This document shows positions 10,733 through 22,200 of a stretch of 64,000 nucleotides of DNA, in pieces. The notes beneath the pieces are model-generated. The model ran no database searches. It saw only the letters and a program-made list of their open reading frames with translations, and was not told the DNA's origin. Location of the stretch: the NCBI RefSeq assembly GCF_030272615.1, contig NC_081413.1, positions 610,448,709 through 610,512,708 of the forward strand, read 5' to 3'. This stretch comes from Cryptomeria japonica (taxonomy: Eukaryota > Streptophyta > Pinopsida > Cupressales > Cupressaceae). Position numbers and translations under genes: made by a program. The first letter of the stretch is position 1. Each line of letters opens with the position of its first letter.

Positions 10733-12383
10733 CCTTTGGCCTTGTGGAGTCAACTCTTAAGGCATAAATATTTGGATGATTAATCTCCAAACCATATCCT
10801 TACCATTGCTAATCCCCCAAATAGGTTGGCAATCTGTAATTTTATGTTGAAGTGTCGAGAGGTGATCATAGAGCATCTTTCATGGAAAGTTGGAAGCAAT
10901 GAAAGAGCTTTGTTCTGGTCAGACTCATGGAACAATTATGCTCCATTAAACAGTATAGAAGGTGTGGCAAATGATTGAACCACTACATGTGCACAGATTG
11001 GTCTCAAAATCAAAGATTATTTAGAAAGAAAAAATGTAGGAAAATGGCAATGGAAGGATTTAAGGAGGCTCTACCCAATTGAAGGTGGTAAAGTTATGGA
11101 GGAATTACAATAGAGGCATATTTTTTGTAATCAAAATGAGGATTATATTATCTAGTGTGCTGCGAAGTCGGGATAATATTCAACCAAATCAAGGTATATA
11201 AGATTCAAATTGTAGAAGGGAACAGATGTGTATGGCAGCACTTATGTTGGAATGACCACATCTTACCTAAGGCTGGAGCCTTTGCATGGTTGGAGACCTA
11301 TCATAAGGTCTTAGCAGAGGATAGATTGATGAAAATTGGATTCCATGGTCCATTCAGGTGTCCGATGTGTAATGAGCATAAGGAAAATGTGGACCATTTG
11401 ATTGCAACTTGTCCTTTCACAAGTGAATGTTGGTCCTTCTTCTATAATAAATTAAATTGGTCTGGTTCTCTTCTTGGTACTCTACAAGGGATCTTTGAGA
11501 GTTGACCAACATTGTATAAATCCTTTGTGTGGAACAGTTTGTGGTATGCAACCTCAACCCAAATTGTGTGGCACATTAGGAGGGAAAGGAACACAAGGAT
11601 TTTCAATGATAAAATCTCCTCGGTGCTTACAGTCATTAATGGCATTGAAATCGGAATAAGTGAGCATATCAATAGTAAAAATTAGAGAATAAAAACATAT
11701 TGTGTACTCAAGTTGGGATAAAGCGGTGAGCAGTAAGTGGCCACATCTTATTCCTTTGAAAGAAGTGGTTCCTAATAATCAGGCTAGAGAGGAAGCGTGG
11801 TGGATTCTTCCACCAACAGGTCGATTGAAGTTGAACTTCGATGGTGCCTCCAGAGGCAATCTGAGGCCTGGTGCCTCCAGAGGCAATCTGAGGCCTTTCG
11901 GAGCAGGATTTATTATTCAAATGAAAGGGGACATATGGTTTGGGGAGGTTCGATAAAACTTCCGGAAGGTACAAATAACGATGCAGAAAATGCGGCATTG
12001 CTTGGCGACCTCAAACTTTGCAAAGAGAAAAATCTTCGGATGATAGACATTGAGGGACACTCACTCAATGTTATTAGACCAATAGCTATGAGATCAGCTC
12101 TGAGTTGGAAATTGGAGATGTGGGTTGAAGGCATAATGGATATTTTGAAGGATATGGATTATACGATTAAGCACGTGTTTAGGGAGATCAACAAGGAAGC
12201 ATAATTTTTTCTAATCATGCCATTGATCAAGAGGACAAGGCTATCATTTCAAATTGTATTGATAGTGGGACGAGTCTATACCAAATTGCCGCCAATGGCA
12301 GTAGATGAGGTACGAAGTTATGGAGTAGAGTGCTAAGGGATTAGACCATTACCGAGTTGGCAAGGGTTATGCATGAACGATGA
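10733..12383 (+). pseudogene. LINE ORF2, C-terminal zinc finger and RNase H part
   Basis: This continues ORF2 after the solo LTR. 11221-11505 encodes the zinc-binding reverse-transcriptase segment (zf-RVT) with FRCPMCNEHKENVDHLIATC. 11821-12204 encodes RNase H with KLNFDGASRGN, LPEGTNNDAE, IEGHSLNVI and HVFREINKEA. A 27-bp in-frame duplication at 11843-11896 repeats nine residues after the first catalytic Asp. A frameshift lies between the two RNase H halves near 11900-11960, and another at about 12200. Stops at 12306 and 12381 lie in the final frame. RNase H would remove the RNA strand after copying. Clearly non-functional. Confidence 0.75.
11843..11896 (+). repeat. 27-bp tandem duplication inside LINE RNase H
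   Basis: Two exact 27-base copies (11843-11869 and 11870-11896) start GGTGCCTCCAGAGG. The duplication keeps the frame and doubles the residues GASRGNLRP directly after the FD of the first catalytic motif. Confidence 0.95.
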
Positions 12384-14349
12384 TCATTTCTTAGGATCTT
12401 CTTTTGGTAGAATTCTTGAAGATACACTAGGTCCTTCACAATGGAAATACTACTGACCCACCAGGCTTGCTAAAAAATACTATTGATCCCTAGGAAGGCT
12501 TGTGCATTAAATAAGGGTAGTGCGAAAGTTTCACAAACATTGGATGTAGATTTATTTGTGGCTTGTGAAAAAAACTCCAAGATTTTAGAAGTCAACTCTT
12601 TGTTTTAATAAAGGGGAGTTAAAGGGAGGAAGGAAAAGAAAGAAAAGCTAAACAAAGGTGAAGCACTAGGAGAAAATATTTTACAACACTTTAATTCCCT
12701 TTGTGAGAATCATAAGAAAACTTTGATTGATGAGGATCAACACATCACACCACAACCCTTCATTGTTAGAAGGAGAATGAAATGCACAAAGTGACTCAAA
12801 CATAGGGCATAAGTTTTAAATCCTCTTGTGGGAAGGACTTTCCAAGGCTCATTGAAAGTAGAACATTTCTTTAGGGTTCTCATAATAACTAACCATTCTT
12901 AAAAGTAATGGCATAATCCAATTCCTAATCTAAGAGTAATGATCGAGTAAATTCTACTAATGAACCATCAAATTAAGAAGAATTTTAGAACCCAAAATGA
13001 GTATACAACAATTACTTATAAATCAAAATGACATAGAGCACATCAACATAAGAAAAGCAAGTGAAAGGAAAACAGAGGCACAGTCTAGTGCCCAACCTAA
13101 GAACAAACATGCCAAGGTCATATCATAGATACAAATTACTGAACTTTAAGACATTCTTTGATTTTTTGAAAGAAAGGGAATTACAAAAAAAATTCTTTCA
13201 CAAAAGTGTTGAATTCCTATTACATGAATGCCCATGGGATTTTATAGAATTCATTCCACCAAAAATGGAATAATTTTTGCAATTGAATTCTCCTTCACAT
13301 ACTCGTGGCGTGTTTTCCATAATCATGATGATCATTATAACTACTTCCCATGAAGGATTTTTCCGTTATTCTATGTCTTTGACTCTATGCATGAGTGCTC
13401 CCAAAAAGGAACTTTAAAAAAAACTTGCGTGCTTTTGAGGGGATTGAGGTTGTGAGGATTATAACTCTCCTAGATTGAAGCCTGACTCAATCTAGCTATA
13501 GTTGAAGAATTTGCATAAACAAACCCTCAACCTCTTCCACATGAGAAGAGGCCATGGTAAATGCATCATAGGCCCACATCTTAAAATTAGAACTTTTTGA
13601 GTATAGAGAACTCTGAGCACCAATATGAAAAAACTTCTCCCAAACAGTAGAAGAAACTCCTAATCAAAAGAAACTGAAATCCACAAAAATTGCCCCTAAA
13701 AGATTAGGGTTAATAAGCACAAGCTTAGGAATAACCTAAAAAAAACCTTCACAAATCTATAGAGTGGGAAAAGTGAACCACTTTGACAAGTGGATAAGAA
13801 CCTCCCAGGGACTCACTAATCAACCTCTCCACTAAGGATGAGTACAAAGCCTAAAGCTGTCAAATACCTCGTAGATTTTATAGTCTGAGTACAAAATCTG
13901 AAAGAGGATGATGTAGAGACTTTTTTAGGACTTTCACTAGCTCTTTGTCCAAGGATGCACACACAAGTTGTGGACGATAGTGCAGCATCCTGGTGTCGCA
14001 TATAGGTAGAGTATGAAACATCTCACAAAAAGTGTAGAGAAATAGTTATTATATTTAAATATGATGAACATGCAACAAGAAGTAAAATGACTATATCTAT
14101 GAAGTAAAAAGATAAAGAAAATGAGATAAAGTTATACAAAAGTCCATATATGAAGCCTCCAACAAAATAACTCTTCTTAGCAACCCACACACAAAATAGA
14201 AAGGAAAATATTGGGGCTGCATTTTAGAGGTTCGTTGCATTCAGACTCCCATTTTGGTGTTTCCGCCTCTGCATGTAGCCAGATAGATTGATAGATAAAA
14301 TGATAAGAAAGGTACCAATAATGTTATGGAGATAGATAAAATGATGAAA

Positions 14350-14399
<50 letters not shown>

Positions 14400-14613
14400 C
14401 CTTCCACACACAAAAACATAGAGCTTGTTCGAGATAGAAGAAGTACAACCCCCTCTCAAGTACAGATCACTAACAATAATAATAGAGCCTCAAGCATGAA
14501 GTACGAACAAGTAAGTTGAGATCTAAGAAGCAAGAGAGCAAAGAGTGAGATAAATTTCTAGAGATCTAGGATCAATCAAATAGAGTGAATCTAGAGATCA
14601 AAATGAATCTTGG
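12384..14613. other. Unassigned region, probably old transposon remnants
   Basis: There is no convincing coding frame, terminal repeat pair or RNA gene. The first few hundred bases may be LINE 3' untranslated sequence. A GA microsatellite lies at 14353-14396. The right limit is the start of the gypsy E LTR. Confidence 0.4.
14353..14396. repeat. (AG)22 microsatellite
   Basis: An uninterrupted run of 22 AG units. Short frames that read through it are composition artefacts. Confidence 0.97.
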
Positions 14614-14900
14614 TGTAGCATCCTAAATTGTACTCACCTACAAGTTTTTCCCCACTTTGGTGTTTTGTCCTCCAAGGCTTGACCGAAGCACTGATTTTTC
14701 TCACACCACTCATTAACCTTTCATTCTCACCACATTTCTATCTTGACCCCTTGATTGGACTCCTGATTTACAGGACCAGGACATACCACGCCTTGGTCCC
14801 AAATCAGGACTAGGACATACCACACCCTAGTCCTAAATCAGGACCAAGATGTATACATCCTGGGCCTCCTTATTTGGCCCCAATTGGATCCTCTTAATGG
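14614..14900 (+). repeat. Gypsy E 5' LTR, first segment
   Basis: It begins TGTAGCATCCTAAATTG. I pair it with 39547-40476, which carries a TATA box and ends ATTACA, so that the joined LTR would run TGTA...TACA over about 1.2 kb. It is broken by the foldback element, with AATGG at 14896-14900 and again at 39547-39551. The second LTR of E is outside the window, so the pairing is inference from the terminal inverted match, the short direct repeat and the downstream gag-like sequence. Confidence 0.4.
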
Positions 14901-15059
14901 GGTATGTGCACCAAGTTGTGGTACCAAAAAGGTGCCACTTTTTATCTTTTCATAAAAACGTGTAATTGACATGAAAAGGTCGTCCAAACCTTTGGGTTGG
15001 ATTCCCAAGGAAAATCCAACCCCAAGGGTTGGTATTTTCCAATGCAAACTATTTGGTGA

Positions 15060-15215
15060 GTGCCAAATATGGTGCTCGCCAAATTCAAAATTTTGAATTT
15101 TCACATTTGGCGTGCGCCAAATTTGGTGCTCGCCAAATGTGAAAAGTCATTTTTTTGCATTTGGCGAGCGCCAAATTTGGCACGCACCAAATGCTCTGCA
15201 TTATCCAATTTTTCA
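15060..15215. repeat. Subterminal TTTGGCG palindromes of FB, left arm
   Basis: Several units of the form ATTTGGCGxGCGCCAAAT or ATTTGGTGxGTGCCAAAT are packed here in head-to-head order. The inverted counterpart is at 38540-38650. Repeated short subterminal motifs are a known feature of transposase-binding regions in several DNA transposon families; a binding role here is inference. Confidence 0.7.
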
Positions 15216-15262
15216 TTTTGGGAATTCATCTTGGGCACAAGTTATACCCACTCGGCGGGAGA

Positions 15263-15354
15263 ATATATACATGAAATATAACATTTAAGTATAAGTCACA
15301 TTTCAATATGTCTTTTTCCTTTCTTATACTTTAAGTTATATTTCATGTATATAT
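15263..15354. repeat. Hairpin with 20-bp perfect stem, FB left arm
   Basis: Stem halves 15263-15282 (ATATATACATGAAATATAAC) and 15335-15354 are exact reverse complements, separated by 52 bases. The same stem recurs in the right arm at 38384-38403 and 38426-38445 with a 22-base loop. Confidence 0.9.
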
Positions 15355-15489
15355 TGGCAGGATGTTTGAGAGTGGTTTCATCTCTATAGGATTTATAATG
15401 TAGATTCTAGTTTTTAGAGGATCATATAAAACTTCAGACTTAGTCAAATTTCAATAATCAACATGCTCCTATTAGCATTTTTTATCTCT

Positions 15490-15843
15490 AATATCTCTCT
15501 CCCGCTCTTATCTCTCTCCCTTATCTCTCTGCTCTCTAGGTATATCCCACCCTCTCTACCTTTCATTCCTTAATCACATTTATATCCTTGACTCCTTCCC
15601 TTTCTCTTCTTCTCTGTCATTCTCTTAATATTATTTTCCCCTCCCTGTCCATTCTCTTGGTTAATATCTATCCCTTCTATCCTCTCTCTCCCCATATCTA
15701 GGTCTCACCCTCCCTCCCTCCTTATATTATTACCCACCTCTCTCTCCTCCTTTAGGTTTCTCACCTATCTAATTGTCCACCCTCTAGTTCTCTCCTTCTA
15801 TCTCCACCTTTCTCTCCCTCCCCCCTTACCCCTATCCATTTAT

Positions 15844-15935
<92 letters not shown>

Positions 15936-16980
15936 CTATCTATCTCCCTATTCCCTATGTCTTTGACTCCCTCCATGTCTACCTCTCCATCCATTCCCTC
16001 TTACTCATCTCTTTGCTCTTTTATCTATTCCCTCTCTCCATTGTCTAGGTCATCACCTCTCCCTCCTACTTTCACTCCCTCCCAATTTCTAGCTTTCTCC
16101 CTCATTCTCTCTCCACCTCTCCACCTCTATATCTCTACATCTATGTCTCATTAGGCACCTATCTCTATGCCCCTCCATCTATCTCTCCCCTCTCTCTCCC
16201 ATCTAGGTATTTAACCTCTCTCACCCTCTACATATCTCATCTCTTTATCTATCCCCTCTCTAGTTCTCTCCCTTCCTCTCCACCTCTCTCTCTCTCCATC
16301 GCATCTTACCCATCTCCCTTTATGAACTCTCTCCTTCACTTATCTCTCTCATCACCTCTTTATCTCCCATAAACTCTATACCTATTACTCTCCCTCTCTT
16401 CTCTTTATTTGTTCTCTCTCTCTCTCCTCTCTCTAGGCCTCTCCTATACTCTCTCCCTCTCTCTCACCTTCCCTCCTTATCTCCATATCTATCCTTCCCT
16501 CCCTCCATCTCTCTTCTCCTCCTATTTCTTCTCTCCACTCTCTTTTTGTTCTCTTCATCACTACCTACCCCTCCCAACCTCTCTCTCCATACATATTTTT
16601 CTCCTTCCCTCCATCTTTACCTCTCTACCACTCCTTCTTTGTATCATTACCCACCTCTCTCTCCCCCTCTATCTCCCTTACCTCTATCTTTCCACCCTTA
16701 GTCTTTCACCTCTCTCTTCCTAGCCTCTAGATCGCTCACCTCTATATCTCACTTGTCTCTAATTCTTTCCTCTCCACCTGCTTATCCCTCTTTCTCTCTT
16801 TGTGAACTTATATATCTTATTTTCTTCTCTCTCTCTCTCCCTTACCTATCTACCTCTTCCCTCTCTCTTTCTCAATCACTCCCTACCCATCTCTCCCTCT
16901 CTTCTTAACTCTCTCTTTCTCTTTATTCTTCCCTCTCTCCTCTTCTCTCTCCCTCCCCTCTCTAGGTTATCACACCTCCC
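15490..16980. repeat. CT-rich block of FB left arm
   Basis: About 1.5 kb of CTCTCCCT-type sequence with few purines on the plus strand. It mirrors the GA-rich block 36946-38265. Apparent long frames here encode Ser/Leu/Pro-rich strings caused by composition and are not genes. Confidence 0.85.
15847..15935. repeat. (CT)36 followed by (CA)8 microsatellite
   Basis: A pure CT run from 15847 to 15918, then CA units to 15935. It lies inside the CT-rich arm block. Confidence 0.97.
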
Positions 16981-17758
16981 TCCCCTTAGGATCCCATATG
17001 ACCCCTAATGACACCATATGACCCCTTAGGACACCATATAACCCTTCAAGATACCATATGACCCCTTAAGACACCATATGACCCCTTAAGACATCATATA
17101 ACCCCCTTTAACCTCCTAGTACATGGCATGGCCACTTAAGACACCATATGACCCCCTTTAACCTCATAGTACATGGCATGACCACTTAAGACACCATATG
17201 ACCCCTTAGGACAATATGATGTCTTAAGGGGTCATATGGTGTCCTGAGGGGTCATATGGTGTTCTAACACATGTATGGTGGGTAATGATACAAAGAGGAG
17301 AGAGGTCTAGAGGTGAGAGACCAAGGGTGAAAATATAGAGGTGAGGGAGATAGAGGGGGGGAGAGAGGTGGGTAATGATACAAAGAGGGAGTGGTAGAGA
17401 GGTAGAGATGGAGGGAAGGAGAAACATAAGGATGGAGAGAGAAGTTGGGAGGGAGAGGTAGTGATAAAGAGAACAAATAGAGATGGAGGGAGGTAAGGAT
17501 AGATATGGTGATAAGGAGGGAAGGTGAGAGAGAGAAAGAGAGATTACATAGGAGAGACCTGGACATGGGAGAGAGAGGAGAAAGAGAGAGAAGAGAGGGA
17601 GTCATATGGGGTCTTGAGGGGTCATATGGTGTTCTAACACATGTGTGGCCCTTTAGGACCCCAAATGACCCCTAACAACACCATATAACCCCTTAGGACA
17701 CCATATGACCTCTAATGACACCATATGACCCCTTAGGACACTATATGACCCTTGGGAC
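16981..17758. repeat. 20-bp satellite of FB, block 1
   Basis: Imperfect copies of a 20-base unit, CACCATATGACCCCTTAGGA, in both orientations. The block is interrupted at 17281-17603 by a GA-rich segment. It ends at the target duplication of copia A and would continue into block 2 (24429-29007) if that element were absent. Confidence 0.9.
17281..17603. repeat. GA-rich inverted copy of part of the CT-rich block
   Basis: The reverse complement matches about 16440-16740 closely over some 300 bases, including a shared ATGATACAAAGA region and TGGTAGAGAGGTAGAG. It is flanked on both sides by a duplicated satellite stretch ending GTGTTCTAACACATGT (about 17245-17278 and 17612-17647). Confidence 0.8.
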
Positions 17759-18805
17759 TATTAGGTCTTGGAGACAACTAAGAAGGGGGGGGTGAATCGG
17801 TTGTCAAATAAATTCAAACCAAAAACTTATTAACCAACTTAATGCTTAATACCGGTAAACCAGTTAAGTATGTCGGTAGACAGTGTTAACAGTAAATTGC
17901 CATACCGGTAAGAATTAATGCATAAAACATAAACACAAAGTCATCCACAACACATGACACCAATATTTGTATGTGGAAACCCTGTAAGGGGAAAAACCAC
18001 GGTGGGAAACCTTACCCACAATCAGATGATACTGCTGCAGATAGTAAGTGTACAAAGAGGGGTCTGCACATGTAGAAAGGCCAATAGCCTAGAGCTCACT
18101 ACTCAATCACAAACGGGAGTCACACTGACTACAATTGGATGGTTAAATCCAATAAGAATGTACTGTACAAAATTGCATCTTCATATGCTGAATTCAATAC
18201 CGGTGTAATGCTAATATGCTTCTACAAAAACCTAACTTCACCTTCAGATGATGTCTTCGTGTATACCTCTACTTGATCTCGCATATACCTTCACTCAAAT
18301 CTTTTTCGCATTCCACACTTGATCTTACAAATAAGATCTTACATTTATACCATAGCCTAAGACCAATTTTAGTAGGTTGGCTCTACAAGATATTACAATA
18401 AAACATTTTACAAATAATATAATATCTGATACAATAACTGATAAAACATGTCGGCTTAGTGCATAATAAATCATCTCGATAGCATGCCATGCTGATCTGG
18501 AAAAGATAAACCTACCGGTGTAACCCTAGATAACCTGGACCTATTTGCCGATAAAGGCAAATATGTAAATAAGAATATATCAATGATTAGTACTTCAAAA
18601 TAAAGTGTCCACATGATGTCTTCGATATTATCAAGTGTCTTCCATGTCATTCTAGGTACCGGTGAACATTATATCCTGGCGGTTGATCATATACTAGTAA
18701 CTGTTGCATAGATTATTGCTTGCCAGTGAATGTTGCTGGATCTCCAAAGTAGGTGTATTTAGTAGGTGTTGACATCAATGACAAAACCATACCAAAATAC
18801 CAACA
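17759..18805 (-). repeat. Copia A 3' LTR
   Basis: 1,047 bases, ending ACCAACA on the plus strand. The outer terminus reads TATTAGG where the partner LTR has TGTTAGG, a G-to-A change of the terminal dinucleotide. It is about 10 bases shorter than the partner because of a deletion near 18460 (partner has TTATAACACTAA). Confidence 0.93.
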
Positions 18806-19256
18806 ATCTTCCCCTTTGGCATTGATGGCAACACAAGATAGAAAAACCATCAAAGTGCCAAAACATAAATGCCAAATACAAAAACCAACAATCTTCATTT
18901 CTCCCCCTGGGAGTAACAATACCAATCTTTTAAAAAACTTTCCCTTAAAATCTTTTTTTCTTTCCAAAAGGATAATGTGTTTTTCCATAGATATGTCTCC
19001 CCCTTTGACATCAAATGCCAAAGTCACAAAAGGTCAAGTTCATACAAAATACCAACCAATTCAATATACCAACTACTCCCCCTGAGAAGTAGCTTCCTCA
19101 TCAAATACCGGAATAAAAGATTTGTCCATTTAATTCTGTCGGTTGATGACAATCATCAACTGTCTAAGTCACTACCGGTGGTGGTATGACTCCGAGCTGA
19201 TTTCTGAGATACTCAAAAGTTTCCTTAGGCAAGGGTTTTGTGAAAATATCTGCAAG

Positions 19257-22200
19257 CTATTCTTTAGTATTCACATAAACCAGTTTTATCTCTTTTTCTT
19301 CAACTTTTTCCCTTAGAAAATTCAATTTGATAGAAACATGTTTTGTTTTAGAATGTAATACCGGATTTTTAGATATATCAATTACTATAGTGTTATCACA
19401 GTATATAGTAATAGGTTCCTTGCATTTTACCTTTATGTCTTTCAACATTTGCTTAAGCCAAAGTACCTGTGTACAGTTTGTTGCTACTGCAACATATTCT
19501 GATTCTGTTGTTGATAAAGATGTACAACTCTGTTTCTTACTCAACCAAGAAACTAATCTTTTTCCAAGAAAGAATGCTCCTCCAGTGGTGCTTTTTCTAT
19601 CATCCACATCTCCTGCCCAATTTGCATCTGTATGTGCACATAGATCAAAATTTTCATCTTTAGGATACCATAATCCAAGATTTGTTGTGCCTTGTAAGTA
19701 CCAGAAAATCCTTTTCACTACTGATTCATGATTTTCCTTAGGATTACTCTAAAATCTAGAAACTATACATACTGCATTCATAATATCAGGTCTGGTTTGT
19801 GTCAAATACAGTAAACCTCCTATCATAGATTTGTATCTAGTTGGATTAACAAGTGTAGATTCATCCCTTTGAGATAATTTGTCATTTGTAGTCATAGGTG
19901 TGCTTACCGGTTTAGAGTTCTCCATCCCAAATTTCTTAAGTAGTTCTTTCAAGTACTTAGATTGACTCAAAAATATACCTTTATCAGTCTGTAAAATCTG
20001 CAATCCTAAAAAGAATTTTATTTCTCCAATCATAGACATTTCAAATTCTTGCTGCATTTCAAGAGAAAATTCTTTGCATAATTCATCTTCTCCTCCAAAG
20101 ATTATATCATCAACAAATACTTCAATAATCAAGATGTCATCATTAGTTACTTTGTAATATAAATTGCTATCTGCATTTCCTTTAGTAAAACCAATCTTTA
20201 AAAGATACTTATCCAATCTTGCATACCAAGCTCTTGGGGCTTGTTTTAATCCATACAAAGCTTTTCTTAATTTGCAAATCATATCATTGTCATCTGTTAA
20301 AGAAAATCCATCAGGTTGTTCAATATAGACTTCCTCTTCAAGATCTCCATTCAAAAATGCACATTTAATATCCATTTGATAAACTTTGTAGTCCTTGTGA
20401 GCTGCAAAAGCCAAAAATAATCTAACTACCTCAATTCTGGCTACCGGTGCAAAGGTTTCATTGTAATCAACTCCTTCCTTCTGAGAATATCCCTTACACA
20501 CTAGTCTTGCTTTATTTCTGACAACCTTACCATCTTCATTAAGTTTGTTTCTAAATACCCATTTGGTTCCAATTACAATTTTATTTTTAGGCCGGGGAAC
20601 TAATGTCCAAGTATTATTTTTCTCAATTTGTCCTAATTCTTCTTCCATAGCTTTGAGCCAAAATTTATCTTCACATGCCTCATTGATAGTTAATGGTTCA
20701 ATTTGAGAAATAAGACATACCTCTTCATTTTCCAATCTTCCTCTTGTCATAACTCCTTTAAATTTGCTTCCAATTATCTGATCTTCAGAATGATTCAGTC
20801 TTACATACCGAGGTGTCTTAGTCTGTTGTTGTTCTTCAATTACTGTGGAATCCTCTGATGATACCGGAGTAACTGAATCATCATTATGTATCGGTGGATT
20901 TATTGTAGGTTCATTTGTCATAATTTCTGTTTCCAGTTCAGAGTCTATATATCTTGAAGTTCCTCTAAATTGTTCATCAATCTTTATATTTGTACTCACA
21001 ACAATTTTCTGTAATCTTTTATTAAAACATCTATATGCCTTGCTCTTAGATGAATAACCAAGAAATATTCCTTCATCACTTCTAGGATCAAACTTGCCAA
21101 TATACTCATCTCTTCTAATATAACATTTACTTCCAAAAATTCTGAAGTACTTAAGAGTAGGAATATTACCAAAGTTCATGAGGGGTCTTGCCGGTTTCAC
21201 CTTTGATGTGAACTTTGTTGTATGTATAGACAAAAGTACTTACTGCCTCTCTCCAGTACACATGTGGTAGATTTTCTTCTAATAACATACTTCTTGATGC
21301 ATCCAAGATAGTTATGTTTTTCCTTTCAACAACTCCATTTTGTTATGGTGTCTGAGGTGCTGATAACTGTCTTTTGATTCCATTCACTTCACAGAATGTA
21401 TTAAAATATTTAGATGTGAATTCTCCTCCTTGATCTAATCTTAAACATTTGATTTTCTTACCGGTTTCATTTTCAACCATTGCTTTGAATAGTTTGAACT
21501 TTCCAAGTGCTTCTGATTTTTCTTTGAGAAAAGTAACCCAACACATTCTAGAATAATCATCAATAATCAACATGAAATATATATCACCTTGTAAGCTTTT
21601 AGTTCTAGCTGGACCACATAAATCAGTGTGAATTAAATCAAGAGCATTATTGGATTTTTCTGGAATACTTTTGAAACTAGCTCTAACTTGTTTTCCAAAT
21701 TGACATTCCTTGAAAATTGTATTCTGAGGTTTCACAATTTTAGGTAGATCTCTAACTGCCTTAGAAGTACTGATTTTTACCATGCAATCAAAATTTACAT
21801 GACATAGTTTTTTATGCCATTACCAACTTTCATCTATATGTGCAATTAAGCATGCCTTTTCACTGTTATTCAAATGAAAGATATTACCTCTAGTCTGATT
21901 ACCAGTTGCAATTTCCAAACCAGTTCTATTCATGATTTTGCATTTTCCATTTTTAAATTGTAACTGAAAACCTTTCTCAACTAATTGACCAACACTTAAA
22001 GGATTATGTTTTAATCCTTCAACATAGCAGACATTGTTAGTGTTATGTTTACCATCAAGAGATATTGAACCCTTACCTTTGATTGAATAGGCTTTGTCAT
22101 CTCCAAATCTTACTAAACCTCCATTGTATTCTTGAAAGTTCAAGAATTTACCTTTGTCTCTAGTCATGTGATGTGAGCATCCTGAGTCAATAATCCATTC

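Larger units (their letters stand above)
5986..12383 (+). mobile_element. Decayed L1-type LINE split by a solo LTR
   Basis: Two successive coding regions in LINE order are seen. ORF1 is a DUF4283-type RNA-binding protein with a zinc knuckle. ORF2 has endonuclease, reverse transcriptase, a Cys/His zinc-finger segment and RNase H. There are many stops and several frameshifts. The 5' and 3' ends, poly(A) tail and target duplication were not found, so the limits given are those of the coding parts. A 1,208-bp solo LTR (9525-10732) interrupts ORF2. The C-terminal RNase H is usual for plant L1 elements. Confidence 0.85.
14901..15489 (+). repeat. FB left arm, outer part
   Basis: Inverted match to 38266-39546 in ordered blocks: 14901-14944 to 39497-39546, about 14957-15060 to 38645-38745, 15228-15300 to about 38400-38490, and 15340-15489 to 38266-38400. 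The last block shares, inverted, a stretch with ATCAACATGCTC and ATTAGCATT. About 700 bases present in the right arm (roughly 38755-39495) are missing here. Confidence 0.75.

Noticed and set aside
15842-17605. Several 60-110-codon frames rich in Ser, Leu and Pro on both strands
   Set aside because: They arise from CT/GA-rich simple sequence and the (CT)n run; repeats in all frames lack stops.
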